Source: Spirosoma sp. SC4-14
Lineage (GTDB): Bacteria > Bacteroidota > Bacteroidia > Cytophagales > Spirosomataceae
Direction of reading: 5' to 3'
DNA length: 64,000 bases
NCBI RefSeq assembly: GCF_037201965.1
Contig: NZ_CP147518.1
Coordinates: 4,023,001 to 4,087,000, forward strand
In this document: piece by piece, positions 7,625-16,639 of the stretch
How positions within the stretch are numbered: position 1 is the first letter of the stretch
Layout: each line of letters begins with the position of its first letter
Notes under the pieces: model-generated
Database searches by the model: none
The model's input: the letters and a program-made list of their open reading frames with translations, nothing else
Told to the model about the DNA's origin: nothing
Program-made: the position numbers and the translations under genes

Positions 7625-9214
7625 ATGAAAACATTCCTTCAAACTGATGTACTGATTATAGGCGCTGGGCCAACCGGTCTATCGCTTGCCGCCCAACTGA
7701 TTCGGTTTGGTATCGATTTTATACTTGTCGATGGCAAAGAGTCCGTCACTGAATTGTCGAAAGCGATGGTGGTTCACGCCCGTACGCTGGAAATTTTCGA
7801 TCAGTTGGGCCTAGCCCAAAAAGCCGTTTACGACGGTGCTCCGGTTCAAAAAGGCACATTTCTACATAAAGGGGAAGTAAGTGCTCAGCTCGACTTTTCG
7901 GATATTGGTGGCCAGCTCAGCCCTTTTCCATTCATACTGGTCTTCGAGCAATGTAAAACCGAACACCTATTATATGATTATCTGCAACAAAACGAAAAAG
8001 AGGTTCGCTGGCAAACCGAACTTCAACAACTGACGCAAGAGCCCGACCGCGTATTAGCCGAATTGGAGAGCAAAAATGGAGAACCCATAACCATTAGCGC
8101 CCGCTATGTTGTTGGATGCGATGGCGCTGGTAGTCTCACCCGACACCTGGCCGGTCTTGGCTTTGAAGGCTCAACTGATCCGCGCTTATTCTATGTGGCC
8201 GATGTCGATATGGATTTCGGGCTAAGCCACCACGCAGATGAACAGGCTAGTTTTTTTGCTACGTTTGGCGAACACGCGTTTGTGTTACTGTTTCCGATGG
8301 CAGGTCATCGCCACTGGCGGCTCATTGGAAACCTTCCGGAATACGACGAAAAACCAGACACAGACATTCCCTATAACGAAATTGAAACAAAGGTTAAAAC
8401 ACTGGTGAAGCGCCCACTGGAAATCAGTAACGTACGCTGGTTTTCGACCTACAAAGTACATACGCGTCGTGCGGAGCGTTTTTCGGCAGGGCGTTGTTTT
8501 CTGGCGGGCGACGCAGCACACATTCACACGCCTGCGGGCGGACAGGGTATGAATACCGGTATTCAGGACGCCTATAATCTGGCCTGGAAACTAGCCTTTG
8601 TAGTAACTGGACAGGCAGCGCCCGCTCTCCTTGAAACCTACAACGAAGAACGACTGGCCAACGCCCAACATCTGCTGAAAACTACGGACCAGTTCTTTGA
8701 AATTGCTACAGCCGACAATTGGTATACCCGGTTTTTCAGAGATTCTATTTTCCCCGAGCTGGCGGGTCTGGCTACCCGTTTTGACGTAACCCGCGAATTC
8801 ATTTTCCCAACGATTTCCATGATTGCCATCAATTACCGGGAAAATTCACTGAGTGACAATCAAACCGCCAATCGGCTGGCTATAAAAGCGGGAGACCGAA
8901 TGCCATATTTTCGGATAGAAGGAACCAGTCTTTATGAAAAATTAAAGGCTCCCCTATTTCACCTACTTATCTTCTCTGATGGCCAGAACCCATTTAAGGA
9001 GCTTCAGGAGGCTATTCTTTCCCGATATGCCACATTAATTGACATTAACATCATTCCGCTCTATCCGTCGGTAGTTGCCATTTTCGATACCCAAAAACCC
9101 TTTTTGGTGCTGCTGCGCCCAGACAACTACATTGGGCTCATTACAACCGAGTTATCGTCGGAGCGAATTTTCAACTACCTGATCGAAACGATGAAAATCC
9201 AGAGCAATCGCTAA
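7625..9214 (+). CDS. FAD-dependent aromatic monooxygenase (phenol hydroxylase-like)
   Basis: Flavoprotein monooxygenase of the p-hydroxybenzoate/pentachlorophenol hydroxylase group, 529 residues. GAGPTG at 13-18 binds the ADP part of FAD; VVGCDGAGS is the DG motif; GDAAHIHTPAGGQGMNTGIQDAYNL near residue 295 is the second FAD motif. A thioredoxin-like C-terminal extension (about 420-529) is typical of the longer members, which include drug-modifying enzymes such as rifampicin monooxygenase. The ATG at 7625 is chosen over an in-frame start at 7601 because it begins immediately before the flavin fold. It lies 33 bases behind the permease remnant and may share the TetR control. Confidence 0.88.
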   Translation: MKTFLQTDVLIIGAGPTGLSLAAQLIRFGIDFILVDGKESVTELSKAMVVHARTLEIFDQLGLAQKAVYDGAPVQKGTFLHKGEVSAQLDFSDIGGQLSPFPFILVFEQCKTEHLLYDYLQQNEKEVRWQTELQQLTQEPDRVLAELESKNGEPITISARYVVGCDGAGSLTRHLAGLGFEGSTDPRLFYVADVDMDFGLSHHADEQASFFATFGEHAFVLLFPMAGHRHWRLIGNLPEYDEKPDTDIPYNEIETKVKTLVKRPLEISNVRWFSTYKVHTRRAERFSAGRCFLAGDAAHIHTPAGGQGMNTGIQDAYNLAWKLAFVVTGQAAPALLETYNEERLANAQHLLKTTDQFFEIATADNWYTRFFRDSIFPELAGLATRFDVTREFIFPTISMIAINYRENSLSDNQTANRLAIKAGDRMPYFRIEGTSLYEKLKAPLFHLLIFSDGQNPFKELQEAILSRYATLIDINIIPLYPSVVAIFDTQKPFLVLLRPDNYIGLITTELSSERIFNYLIETMKIQSNR

Positions 9215-9260
9215 GCAATCGATCAAAATCAGGTCGTATTTTTTCTCGGTGGCCATCCAT

Positions 9261-10529
9261 TCAGGCCACCCGCGCCGGGAGCTGATACCCTTTCCGGACA
9301 ATCTGAATATTGGCCACGCAACGAATGAGCAGCGTTAGCGGAAATATCACGTCGAATCCCCCCGGAATATTCGACAGAAAGATCCCTAAAATAATCAGTA
9401 GGGCTGTCGTTGCGAAATAGATCGTCCGTCGGCGGGCGGTTGCATTCCTGCCTGTTGCCCAATAGATGAGCGGCAAGTGGAGTGGCATGAGATACAATAA
9501 GGTAGGGTTCCAACCCGTAACGCCATCATCCCGTATCATCCACAGAATGAGTAAAAACCATCCCAGAAACCCGGCGACACCAAACAATAACCGATCCAGC
9601 CAACGATCCACCTTACCAGCTATTTTGTATCGTCGGATGGTAAAAATGGCAATTAATACCCCCAGGATAGTAAATACAACATCAGGATCGAGAAAGATAG
9701 GAACCTGCTGACGAAAAACATTCTGGGCGGCAAATAAGGTTTGCTCACCCTGTACAAAAGGCACAACCTGCCCATTGGCCAGCTTTATAGTAGCTTTAGC
9801 AAATTGATCATGTACCTGATTGGGCAGATACATAGCCCGCCAGCCATCCGTCGGCTCATTAGCCGGCCAGCCAATGGCCAGATTCATCCCCAATTGATAC
9901 CAGGGCCGCTCATTTAAATAGTCATTCATCCAATCCCGGTACGACTTACCGGTCATGCGCGAACGCGATGGAATGAAAAGACTATCGCTACAGGCTTCAA
10001 CAATCATATCGCGGGGCCGGGTTGCGCAGTTATCGTAATAGAATTTATATCGGTACTCACGGTTTTGGGGCAGATAATTCTTTTCCAGCGCCGTAAACAG
10101 TTGTTGCCGTTGATTGAGCGAAAGGGCTAACTTTTGTTCCCGTATGCTACGGTTTGTCTGCTGGTAATAGTACATTACCTGATACAAATTGTGAACCGAC
10201 AAAAAGTAGGGCAGTGTTCCCCGCAAAAATTTAAGGATAAAATAGTCGGCCCTGTAGTCGAATCCGCCGTAACTATAATCGCGATCGAGACCGATTGCGG
10301 GGTCAACAATACGAATTTCGGTATGCCCGAATGCAGATGATATATCGTCGTCGCCAGGGCCATAGGTGATCAAACTAACCTGCGACGCGGGCGATAATTG
10401 AGGAATGGGTGGCGTATATTGAGCAAACGAATTGTTTGCTAACAGAATCAGACCACATACCTGCAACCAGAGCCATCCCCAGGCCCCCTGCCCTAAGCCC
10501 CCTGCCTTACTCGTCATCGTCGTCTTCAT
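9261..10529 (-). CDS. DUF4105 (Lnb N-terminal-like) periplasmic/membrane protein
   Basis: Exported protein of about 422 residues. After a signal (LWLQVCGLILLANNSFAQ) comes a DUF4105 domain: VSLITYGPGDDDISSAFGHTEIRI, YSYGGFDY, and YDNCATRPRDMI, which carries the conserved Asn-Cys. Four C-terminal hydrophobic segments follow (about residues 300-410). The domain resembles papain-like NlpC/Lnb folds; activity is unproved. The frame is open to 10598, but the ATG at 10529 (or 10517) is more likely, giving a 23-base overlap with the end of rsmI and suggesting translational coupling. Confidence 0.8.
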   Translation of the reverse strand: MKTTMTSKAGGLGQGAWGWLWLQVCGLILLANNSFAQYTPPIPQLSPASQVSLITYGPGDDDISSAFGHTEIRIVDPAIGLDRDYSYGGFDYRADYFILKFLRGTLPYFLSVHNLYQVMYYYQQTNRSIREQKLALSLNQRQQLFTALEKNYLPQNREYRYKFYYDNCATRPRDMIVEACSDSLFIPSRSRMTGKSYRDWMNDYLNERPWYQLGMNLAIGWPANEPTDGWRAMYLPNQVHDQFAKATIKLANGQVVPFVQGEQTLFAAQNVFRQQVPIFLDPDVVFTILGVLIAIFTIRRYKIAGKVDRWLDRLLFGVAGFLGWFLLILWMIRDDGVTGWNPTLLYLMPLHLPLIYWATGRNATARRRTIYFATTALLIILGIFLSNIPGGFDVIFPLTLLIRCVANIQIVRKGYQLPARVA

Positions 10530-11232
10530 TTTCAAAAGCCTTCCCCGCATCTTTTCCTTTTCCGCCTTTGCGGCCCTGAACGCAAATAACAATCTCACCT
10601 TTTATCGTTTTTTGGGCAAAATACGCAATTAGTTCGGACAACGAACCGCGCTGTGTTTCTTCAAACATCTTTGTTAACTCGCGCGAAACGCTGGCGGGCC
10701 GATCCGATCCGAAGAGATCGGCAAACTGTTGCAGTGTTTTCAGTAATCGGTGGGGCGATTCGTAGAAAACCATCGTTCGCTCTTCGCCAGCCAGTTCAGA
10801 AAGCCGGGTCTGACGCCCTTTTTTGTGCGGCAAAAACCCCTCGAAGGTAAATCGATCGTTGGGTAGCCCCGAATTAACAAGGGCTGGCACAAAAGCCGTA
10901 GGCCCCGGCAAACACTCTACTGGAATTTCATTTTTGATACATTCGCGAACCAGCAAAAAACCGGGGTCCGAGATTCCGGGCGTTCCCGCATCAGACACTA
11001 AGGCCAGGGTTTTACCCTCCTTGAGCTGGTTAACCAATCGCTGAACGGTTTGATGCTCGTTGAAAATATGGTAGCTATGGAGCGGTTTGCTGATGGTCAG
11101 GTGCCGAAGCAGCACACCCGACGTACGGGTATCTTCGGCCAGAATCGCATCGACGCTTTGCAACACTTTAATGGCGCGCAGGGTGATGTCGTCGAGGTTG
11201 CCGATGGGTGTCGGCACGAGGTACAGTTTCAT
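10507..11232 (-). CDS. rsmI: 16S rRNA 2'-O-ribose C1402 methyltransferase
   Basis: SAM-dependent tetrapyrrole-methylase-fold enzyme that methylates the ribose of C1402 in 16S rRNA. Diagnostic blocks are LVPTPIGNL at 5-13, EDTRTSGVLL near 33, SDAGTPGISDPG near 80-91, FEGFLPHKKGRQTRL and YESPHRLLKTL. The ATG at 11232 is the one immediately before KLYLVPTPIG; an ATG ten codons upstream adds an unrelated leader. The 241-residue protein is slightly short and ends in an acidic tail FENEDDDDE. Its 3' end overlaps the DUF4105 gene. Confidence 0.95.
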   Translation of the reverse strand: MKLYLVPTPIGNLDDITLRAIKVLQSVDAILAEDTRTSGVLLRHLTISKPLHSYHIFNEHQTVQRLVNQLKEGKTLALVSDAGTPGISDPGFLLVRECIKNEIPVECLPGPTAFVPALVNSGLPNDRFTFEGFLPHKKGRQTRLSELAGEERTMVFYESPHRLLKTLQQFADLFGSDRPASVSRELTKMFEETQRGSLSELIAYFAQKTIKGEIVICVQGRKGGKGKDAGKAFENEDDDDE

Positions 11233-11335
11233 ACTGCAAAGTAACAGCCAACAGCGGGTCAATTACAAAAACTTCCCAAAAGGATAGATTACGGCAAATT
11301 TGTCTTTGTATAGCAGACAAACCTTATTCTAATCC

Positions 11336-12403
11336 ATGAAAACAGTCCGCGTTCGTGCGTTCGTCCGTTTCTGTTCCCTGTTCTTGCTGGCAAGCCTGTC
11401 TGTTCAGATCGCGCTGGCTCAGCGCTGGACAGCCCGGCAGGCCAACGACTGGTATAAAAAACAGCCTTTTCTGGTCGGTGCCAATTTCATTCCCAGCACG
11501 GCCATCAATCAACTCGAAATGTGGCAGGCCGAAACATTCGATCCGGCAACAATCGACCGCGAATTAGGCTATGCCGAGCGTATCGGCATGAACATCATGC
11601 GGGTATTTCTGCATAATCTGGTCTGGGAGCAGGATGCCGAGGGCTTCAGAAAACGAATTGATCAGTTTCTGCAAATTGCCGATAAGCACCATATCAAAAT
11701 CATGTTTGTGCTCTTCGACTCCTGCTGGAATGATGATCCTAAACTGGGTACACAACCCGCTCCAATTCCGGGAAAACATAATTCTGGCTGGGTGCGTGGT
11801 CCCGGCACCAAACGAATGTTCGACTCCAGAACCTGGAGTGGACTGGAACAGTATACCAAAGGTGTTCTTACCGCTTTCGGTAAAGACAATCGGGTGCTGG
11901 TCTGGGATCTGTTCAACGAACCATCCAACAACGGCTACAACGATGCGGTTATGCCTCTGTTAACGAAAACATTTGCCTGGGCGCAATCGGTTCGACCCTC
12001 GCAACCCATTACAGCAGGCTGGTGGAACGACCATCCCTTATCGAATGAGCTGATGCTCAGCCAGTCGGACATCATTACGTTTCATAACTATGCCGAAGCG
12101 CCAAAACTGGAAGCGCAGATTCTGGAACTGAGAAAGCTCGGCCGCCCACTGATCTGTACGGAATACATGGCCCGTACGCGCAACAGCACCTTCGAAACCT
12201 GTTTGCCGGTATTCAAACAATACAACGTAGGTGCCATTAACTGGGGCCTGGTGAAAGGGAAAACCAACACGATTTATGCCTGGGACGCTCCCATGCCTAG
12301 TGGTGAAGAACCCAGGGTCTGGTTTCATGATATTTTCCGGCCCGACGGGTCGGTATTCGATCCAAAGGAAACGGCGATTATTAAAAAACTAGCGAACGAG
12401 TAA
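11336..12403 (+). CDS. secreted GH5-like glycoside hydrolase
   Basis: Exported TIM-barrel glycosidase of 355 residues, signal peptide 1-29 (ending QIALAQ). The acid/base glutamate is E195 in WDLFNEP and the probable nucleophile is E276 in ICTEYMA, at the ends of strands 4 and 7 as in clan GH-A. Database neighbours I recall are named cellulase or 1,4-beta-xylanase; the true substrate is not evident. Its stop codon is 31 bases before the signal-peptide start of the following GH127 gene, so the two are probably co-transcribed. Confidence 0.78.
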   Translation: MKTVRVRAFVRFCSLFLLASLSVQIALAQRWTARQANDWYKKQPFLVGANFIPSTAINQLEMWQAETFDPATIDRELGYAERIGMNIMRVFLHNLVWEQDAEGFRKRIDQFLQIADKHHIKIMFVLFDSCWNDDPKLGTQPAPIPGKHNSGWVRGPGTKRMFDSRTWSGLEQYTKGVLTAFGKDNRVLVWDLFNEPSNNGYNDAVMPLLTKTFAWAQSVRPSQPITAGWWNDHPLSNELMLSQSDIITFHNYAEAPKLEAQILELRKLGRPLICTEYMARTRNSTFETCLPVFKQYNVGAINWGLVKGKTNTIYAWDAPMPSGEEPRVWFHDIFRPDGSVFDPKETAIIKKLANE

Positions 12404-12434
12404 AATGCTTCGCCCCATTCTTTCACTCTTTCTC

Positions 12435-14465
12435 ATGAACCGTCTTTTTCTGACACTGACCGCATCCATAACATTAATCGGCCTCAACGCATACAGCCAA
12501 CCAGCCAATCGAAACACGAACCGGGCTCCTCTGGCTCCGCAGCCTTATTATGAGCTGCCGCTGGGTGCAATCAGACCCGATGGCTGGCTTCGTCACCAAC
12601 TCACAATCATGCGCGATGGACCAACCGGGCATCTGGATGACTATTACCCCAAAATTAAAAATGATAACGGCTGGTTGGGTGGCAAGGGCGATGGCTGGGA
12701 AGAAACACCCTACTGGCTCGACGGAGCTGTTCCGCTGGCATATCTGCTCGATGATAAAAACCTGAAAGAAAAAGTACAGAAATATATCGACTGGAATCTC
12801 GACCATCAGCGGTCAAATGGTTTTTTTGGGCCACTCACCCAAAAAGAACTGGCTGGTCGACCGCTTGAATCCTGCGCCGACGGAGCCGACTGGTGGCCGC
12901 GTATGGTGATGCTTAAAGTGATCCAGCAATACTATGCCGCAACGGGCGACAAGCGGGTGATTCCGTTTATGACAAACTATTTCAAATACCAGTACGAAAA
13001 CCTGAAAAACTGTCCACTCAACAAATGGAGTGAATGGGCCGAATCGCGCGGGGGCGACAACATGATGTCGGTTTATTGGCTCTACAACCAGACGGGTGAT
13101 CCATTTCTGCTCGACCTGGCCGACAAGTTGTATAAGCAAACGACCAACTGGACCGATCTGCTGGGTGGTAGAAACTGGGCTATTGGCGCTGCCGTGAACC
13201 AGACTGGCCAGAAATGGATGGACCGTCATGCGGTGAATGTTGGAATGGGGTTAAAAATGCCAGCGGAGTATTATCGGGGTAAAAATGATAAGAAATACCT
13301 GACTGCCGTGAAAACCGGTTTTAGCGACCTGATGTCGCTACATGGTTTACCACACGGCATGTTTTCGGGCGATGAAGATCTGCACGGCAACGAACCAACC
13401 CAGGGCGTTGAACTCTGCGCTGTTGTAGAAACTATGTTTTCGCTGGAAGAAATCATTGGCATTTCGGGCGATCCGGCTTATATGGACGCACTGGAACGAA
13501 TCACGTTCAATGCCCTGCCTACCCAAACCACCGACGATTATCACTCCCGACAATATTTTCAGATTGCCAATCAGGTACAGGTATCGCGTGGGGTTTTTGA
13601 CTTTTCGTTACCCTTCGGACGTGGTATGAACAACGTGTTCGGGCCCTATGCGGGGTATACCTGCTGTACGGCAAATATGCACCAGGGGTGGACTAAATTT
13701 GCAACACATCTCTGGTATGCTACTGATTCAGGAAAGGGCCTTGCTGCCCTGGAATACGCACCTAACACTGTTAAGTCGGTGGTTGGCAATGGCACAACTG
13801 TGACGATTCAGGAAGCCACCAACTACCCATTCGATGAACAGATTAAGTTTACAATCCAACTCGACAAAACCACCTCGTTTCCGTTCGATCTGCGGATACC
13901 GGGCTGGTGTAAAGCAGCCACCGTATTGATCAATGGCCAGAAAATTCGTTCGGACAAAGGAGGGCAAATTATCCGTCTGAATCGAACCTGGAAAAATGGC
14001 GATAAGGTAACACTTCACTTGCCGATGGAAGTAACAACCAGTAACTGGGCCAAAAACTCCCGCGCTCTCGAACGGGGGCCACTGGTATATGCCCTGAAAG
14101 TCGAATCTGAGATTACCGAAAAAGAAATCAGGGAAGAAGGAAAATACTATGAATACCAGCCTAAAACACCCTGGAACTACGGTATTCCCAAAGCTGTAAT
14201 CGAAGATCCAGCCAAAAACATAATGGTGAGCCAGAAACCCGTTTCGGAAACGTTTGTCTGGAACGAAGCCAATGCGCCTATCGAACTAAAAACGACGGGC
14301 AAACAGATTCCAAACTGGAAACTTGTAGAGGGTGTTGCCCGACAGCCTGTAACCACTCGCGAAGGTGTTTATCAGGGAGAAGTTGACAATAAACCCGAAA
14401 CAATCACACTCATTCCCTATGGTTGTACTAAACTACGGGTGGTCGCTTTTCCAGTGGTACCATGA
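12435..14465 (+). CDS. GH127-type beta-L-arabinofuranosidase domain protein
   Basis: Exported protein of 676 residues with signal NRLFLTLTASITLIGLNAYSQ. It has the (alpha/alpha)6 catalytic domain of the DUF1680 family: GWLRHQL, ESRGGDNMMSVYWLYNQTG, FSGDEDLHGNEPTQGVELCAVVE (Glu and Cys ligands) and YTCCTANMHQGW, the Cys pair (410-411) that in characterised GH127 enzymes supplies the nucleophile and zinc site. A C-terminal beta domain follows. An ATG at 12405, one base after the previous stop, is an alternative start but would put ten extra residues before the signal. The related GH146 family cannot be excluded. Confidence 0.82.
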   Translation: MNRLFLTLTASITLIGLNAYSQPANRNTNRAPLAPQPYYELPLGAIRPDGWLRHQLTIMRDGPTGHLDDYYPKIKNDNGWLGGKGDGWEETPYWLDGAVPLAYLLDDKNLKEKVQKYIDWNLDHQRSNGFFGPLTQKELAGRPLESCADGADWWPRMVMLKVIQQYYAATGDKRVIPFMTNYFKYQYENLKNCPLNKWSEWAESRGGDNMMSVYWLYNQTGDPFLLDLADKLYKQTTNWTDLLGGRNWAIGAAVNQTGQKWMDRHAVNVGMGLKMPAEYYRGKNDKKYLTAVKTGFSDLMSLHGLPHGMFSGDEDLHGNEPTQGVELCAVVETMFSLEEIIGISGDPAYMDALERITFNALPTQTTDDYHSRQYFQIANQVQVSRGVFDFSLPFGRGMNNVFGPYAGYTCCTANMHQGWTKFATHLWYATDSGKGLAALEYAPNTVKSVVGNGTTVTIQEATNYPFDEQIKFTIQLDKTTSFPFDLRIPGWCKAATVLINGQKIRSDKGGQIIRLNRTWKNGDKVTLHLPMEVTTSNWAKNSRALERGPLVYALKVESEITEKEIREEGKYYEYQPKTPWNYGIPKAVIEDPAKNIMVSQKPVSETFVWNEANAPIELKTTGKQIPNWKLVEGVARQPVTTREGVYQGEVDNKPETITLIPYGCTKLRVVAFPVVP

Positions 14466-14481
14466 ATGTGCGTCGATTACT

Positions 14482-14518
14482 GGTCTCGCCTGAGCAATAG
14501 CCAATCGCAGGCGAGACC
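14482..14518. terminator. intrinsic-type terminator after the GH127 gene
   Basis: An 11-bp perfect stem (left arm 14482-14492, right arm 14508-14518) with a 15-base loop starts 17 bases after the GH127 stop and is followed by a short T-containing stretch. Confidence 0.7.
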
Positions 14519-14836
14519 TTTGCTTCACCTACCTAATACGTGATAATACACATAACGCCAACTAAATATTTAATCTACTGGCTTATAGTTTATTACATAA
14601 TACCACCTCAAGTAATACTGGAATAAAATAAACCAGGTCGGGACGCGGTTGACTATGATTTATTGAAACTCAGCTATGCTATGCAGGAAAAATCACTACC
14701 GTTTAGTAACAGCCTCAACGATTAGCTTCTAAATTCATTATAATAGTCCCTGACTTGTTGCTGATTCTAATGAAATGTCCAAAGACAAGTTCTTTTTTCT
14801 AAAACCCTATTCCATCAATCTTTAATCAGACTATCC
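14519..14836. other. non-coding stretch upstream of cytochrome gene
   Basis: AT-rich, no open frame of note and no repeat. It presumably holds the promoter of the cytochrome c gene, but I could not pick out a convincing TTTG / TAnnTTTG pair. Confidence 0.5.
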
Positions 14837-15826
14837 ATGAAAACGATTTTTAAATGGATTGGTATCGTTGTTGGCATTCTATTAGTAGGCCTGGTGGGTT
14901 TACTAACCTACGTTAAATTTGCATTGCCCAATGTTGGCGATGCGCCAACACTTCAGGTAGCCAGAACACCGGAACGAATTGAACGCGGAAAGTACCTTGC
15001 CAATCATGTTACGGTATGTATCGACTGCCACAGTGCCCGCGACTACAGTCTGTTTTCGGGCCCAATTGTGCCCGGATCACATGGCAAAGGAGGTGAACTT
15101 TTCAATCAGAGTCAGGGCTTCCCTGGTTCGTTCACAGCCAAAAATATTACCCCCTTTGGGATAGGCAACTGGACCGATGGTGAAATATACCGCGCCATTA
15201 CAACGGGAGTTAGCCGCGATGGACACGCCTTTTTCCCGGTTATGCCCTATCCTTATTACGGTAAAATGAACGACGATGACGTTCAGAGTATCATTGCCTA
15301 CCTGCGAACGCTGCCCCCCGTTGAGAATAAACCCGCCGAATCGAAAGCCGATTTCCCCTTCAACTTCATTATCAATACCATCCCGAAAAAAGCAGAACCG
15401 ATGCCTAAGCCAGATCCGAATGATGAGTTGGCAACCGGCAAATATCTGGTAACAATTGCCGGATGTATTGAATGTCATACCCAGGTAAAACAAGGGCAGA
15501 TTATTCCAGAAAAAGCCTTTTCTGGCGGGCGCGATTTCAAACTGGCCTCAGGAACGCTTTATTCGTCGAACATCACCCCCGACAAAGAGACAGGCATTGG
15601 CAACTGGACCAAAGAAGCCTTTATTGCCCGATTCAAATCCTATGCCGATAGCAGTTATACAGCACATAAAGTTGGCCCGAATGAATTTCAGACAATTATG
15701 CCCTGGACAATGTATGGAGGGATGAAAGACCAGGACCTCAGCGCTATTTACACCTACCTCATGTCGCTACAACCCGTTCAGAACAAAGTCGCCGAGAAAT
15801 TTAAGCCCGAGGTAGCCATCCGTTAA
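14837..15826 (+). CDS. membrane-anchored dihaem cytochrome c
   Basis: Electron-transfer protein of 329 residues. A single N-terminal membrane segment (about 5-26) anchors two class-I cytochrome c domains. Haem motif 1 is CIDCH at 61-65 and motif 2 is CIECH at 210-214; axial methionines are plausible in FFPVMPYPYY and IMPWTMYGG. The architecture is that of cytochrome subunits serving periplasmic alcohol or sugar dehydrogenases, but no dehydrogenase gene is adjacent. It is monocistronic, with a terminator on either side. Confidence 0.9.
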   Translation: MKTIFKWIGIVVGILLVGLVGLLTYVKFALPNVGDAPTLQVARTPERIERGKYLANHVTVCIDCHSARDYSLFSGPIVPGSHGKGGELFNQSQGFPGSFTAKNITPFGIGNWTDGEIYRAITTGVSRDGHAFFPVMPYPYYGKMNDDDVQSIIAYLRTLPPVENKPAESKADFPFNFIINTIPKKAEPMPKPDPNDELATGKYLVTIAGCIECHTQVKQGQIIPEKAFSGGRDFKLASGTLYSSNITPDKETGIGNWTKEAFIARFKSYADSSYTAHKVGPNEFQTIMPWTMYGGMKDQDLSAIYTYLMSLQPVQNKVAEKFKPEVAIR

Positions 15827-15869
15827 ACACCGGCTTACCCTGTTTGCCCCACTGCTGCTATACTCTCCA

Positions 15870-15919
15870 ACCGATAGCTTATTGAGCGTTAAAAGCCAGT
15901 AAGCTATCGGTTTTTTTTT
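15870..15919 (+). terminator. rho-independent terminator of the cytochrome gene
   Basis: A 12-bp perfect stem (15870-15881 with 15900-15911) directly followed by a run of nine T on the plus strand. It begins 44 bases after the cytochrome stop. Confidence 0.9.
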
Positions 15920-16196
15920 ACGGCTGTCTCATCCCCCTAAGCCTTTTTTTACCCGCCCCCCTGATTTATTCGTCAACAAGGGCATAAAAAGCAGAACTAG
16001 AAATCCATTTAGCCAAACCCCGTGTAGGTATTGACGAAAACGAACCTGTACAGACAGGGTCAGGCCTAACAGAGCAGGTTATATACACCTGAAGATCAAC
16101 TACATTTTGATTGCCGGAGCGTATCCAATTCGCCAGGGGAAGCAAATCCCCGACCGGGTTCTATTTGCTCAAATTTCATCTTAAATCCGTTCAGGC
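15920..16196. other. non-coding stretch upstream of SnoaL-like gene
   Basis: No gene-sized frame, repeat or RNA gene recognised. It probably carries the promoter for the 16197-19974 gene group. Confidence 0.45.
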
Positions 16197-16619
16197 ATGA
16201 AAACGAATCAACAAATCATTGAAGCCATTTATGCTGCCTTTGGCCAGGGGAATGTACCCTTTATTCTGGAAACTGTTTCAGAACAGTTTACCTGGACCGA
16301 TCCCTGCAATCCAGCCATCGTGCCTTACGGGGGTACCCATATCGGTCGCCCTGGCCTTTTAACTTTCTTTCAGCAGTTAGGCTTAAGTACCGAAACAACG
16401 CTGTGGCAGGTCGATGAATACGTTGCCGGAGGCAACACCGTTGTGGCCACCGGGAAACACAACATACGGGTAAACGCCACCGGAAAACACGCAGAAAATG
16501 ATTGGGTAATGATCTGGCATTTTCAGGATGGAGCACTAATAAGTGGGCGGTCATATTACGATACAGCCTGTTTTGTCAATGCATTCCAGCCGCTCCCTAC
16601 AATGCTTACCAAGCAATAA
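16197..16619 (+). CDS. SnoaL/NTF2-fold protein
   Basis: Small 140-residue protein of the SnoaL/ketosteroid-isomerase-like fold: N-terminal helices (NQQIIEAIYAAFGQGNVPFIL), then FTWTDPCNPAIVPYGGTHIGRPGLLTFFQQL and a beta-sheet ending HFQDGALISGRSYYDT. Members include polyketide cyclases, small-molecule isomerases and many of unknown role. It is the first of four plus-strand genes (to 19974) of tailoring-enzyme type, 20 bases before the FAD oxidoreductase. Confidence 0.75.
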   Translation: MKTNQQIIEAIYAAFGQGNVPFILETVSEQFTWTDPCNPAIVPYGGTHIGRPGLLTFFQQLGLSTETTLWQVDEYVAGGNTVVATGKHNIRVNATGKHAENDWVMIWHFQDGALISGRSYYDTACFVNAFQPLPTMLTKQ

Positions 16620-16639
16620 ACGTCTAACCCTTAACGGCT

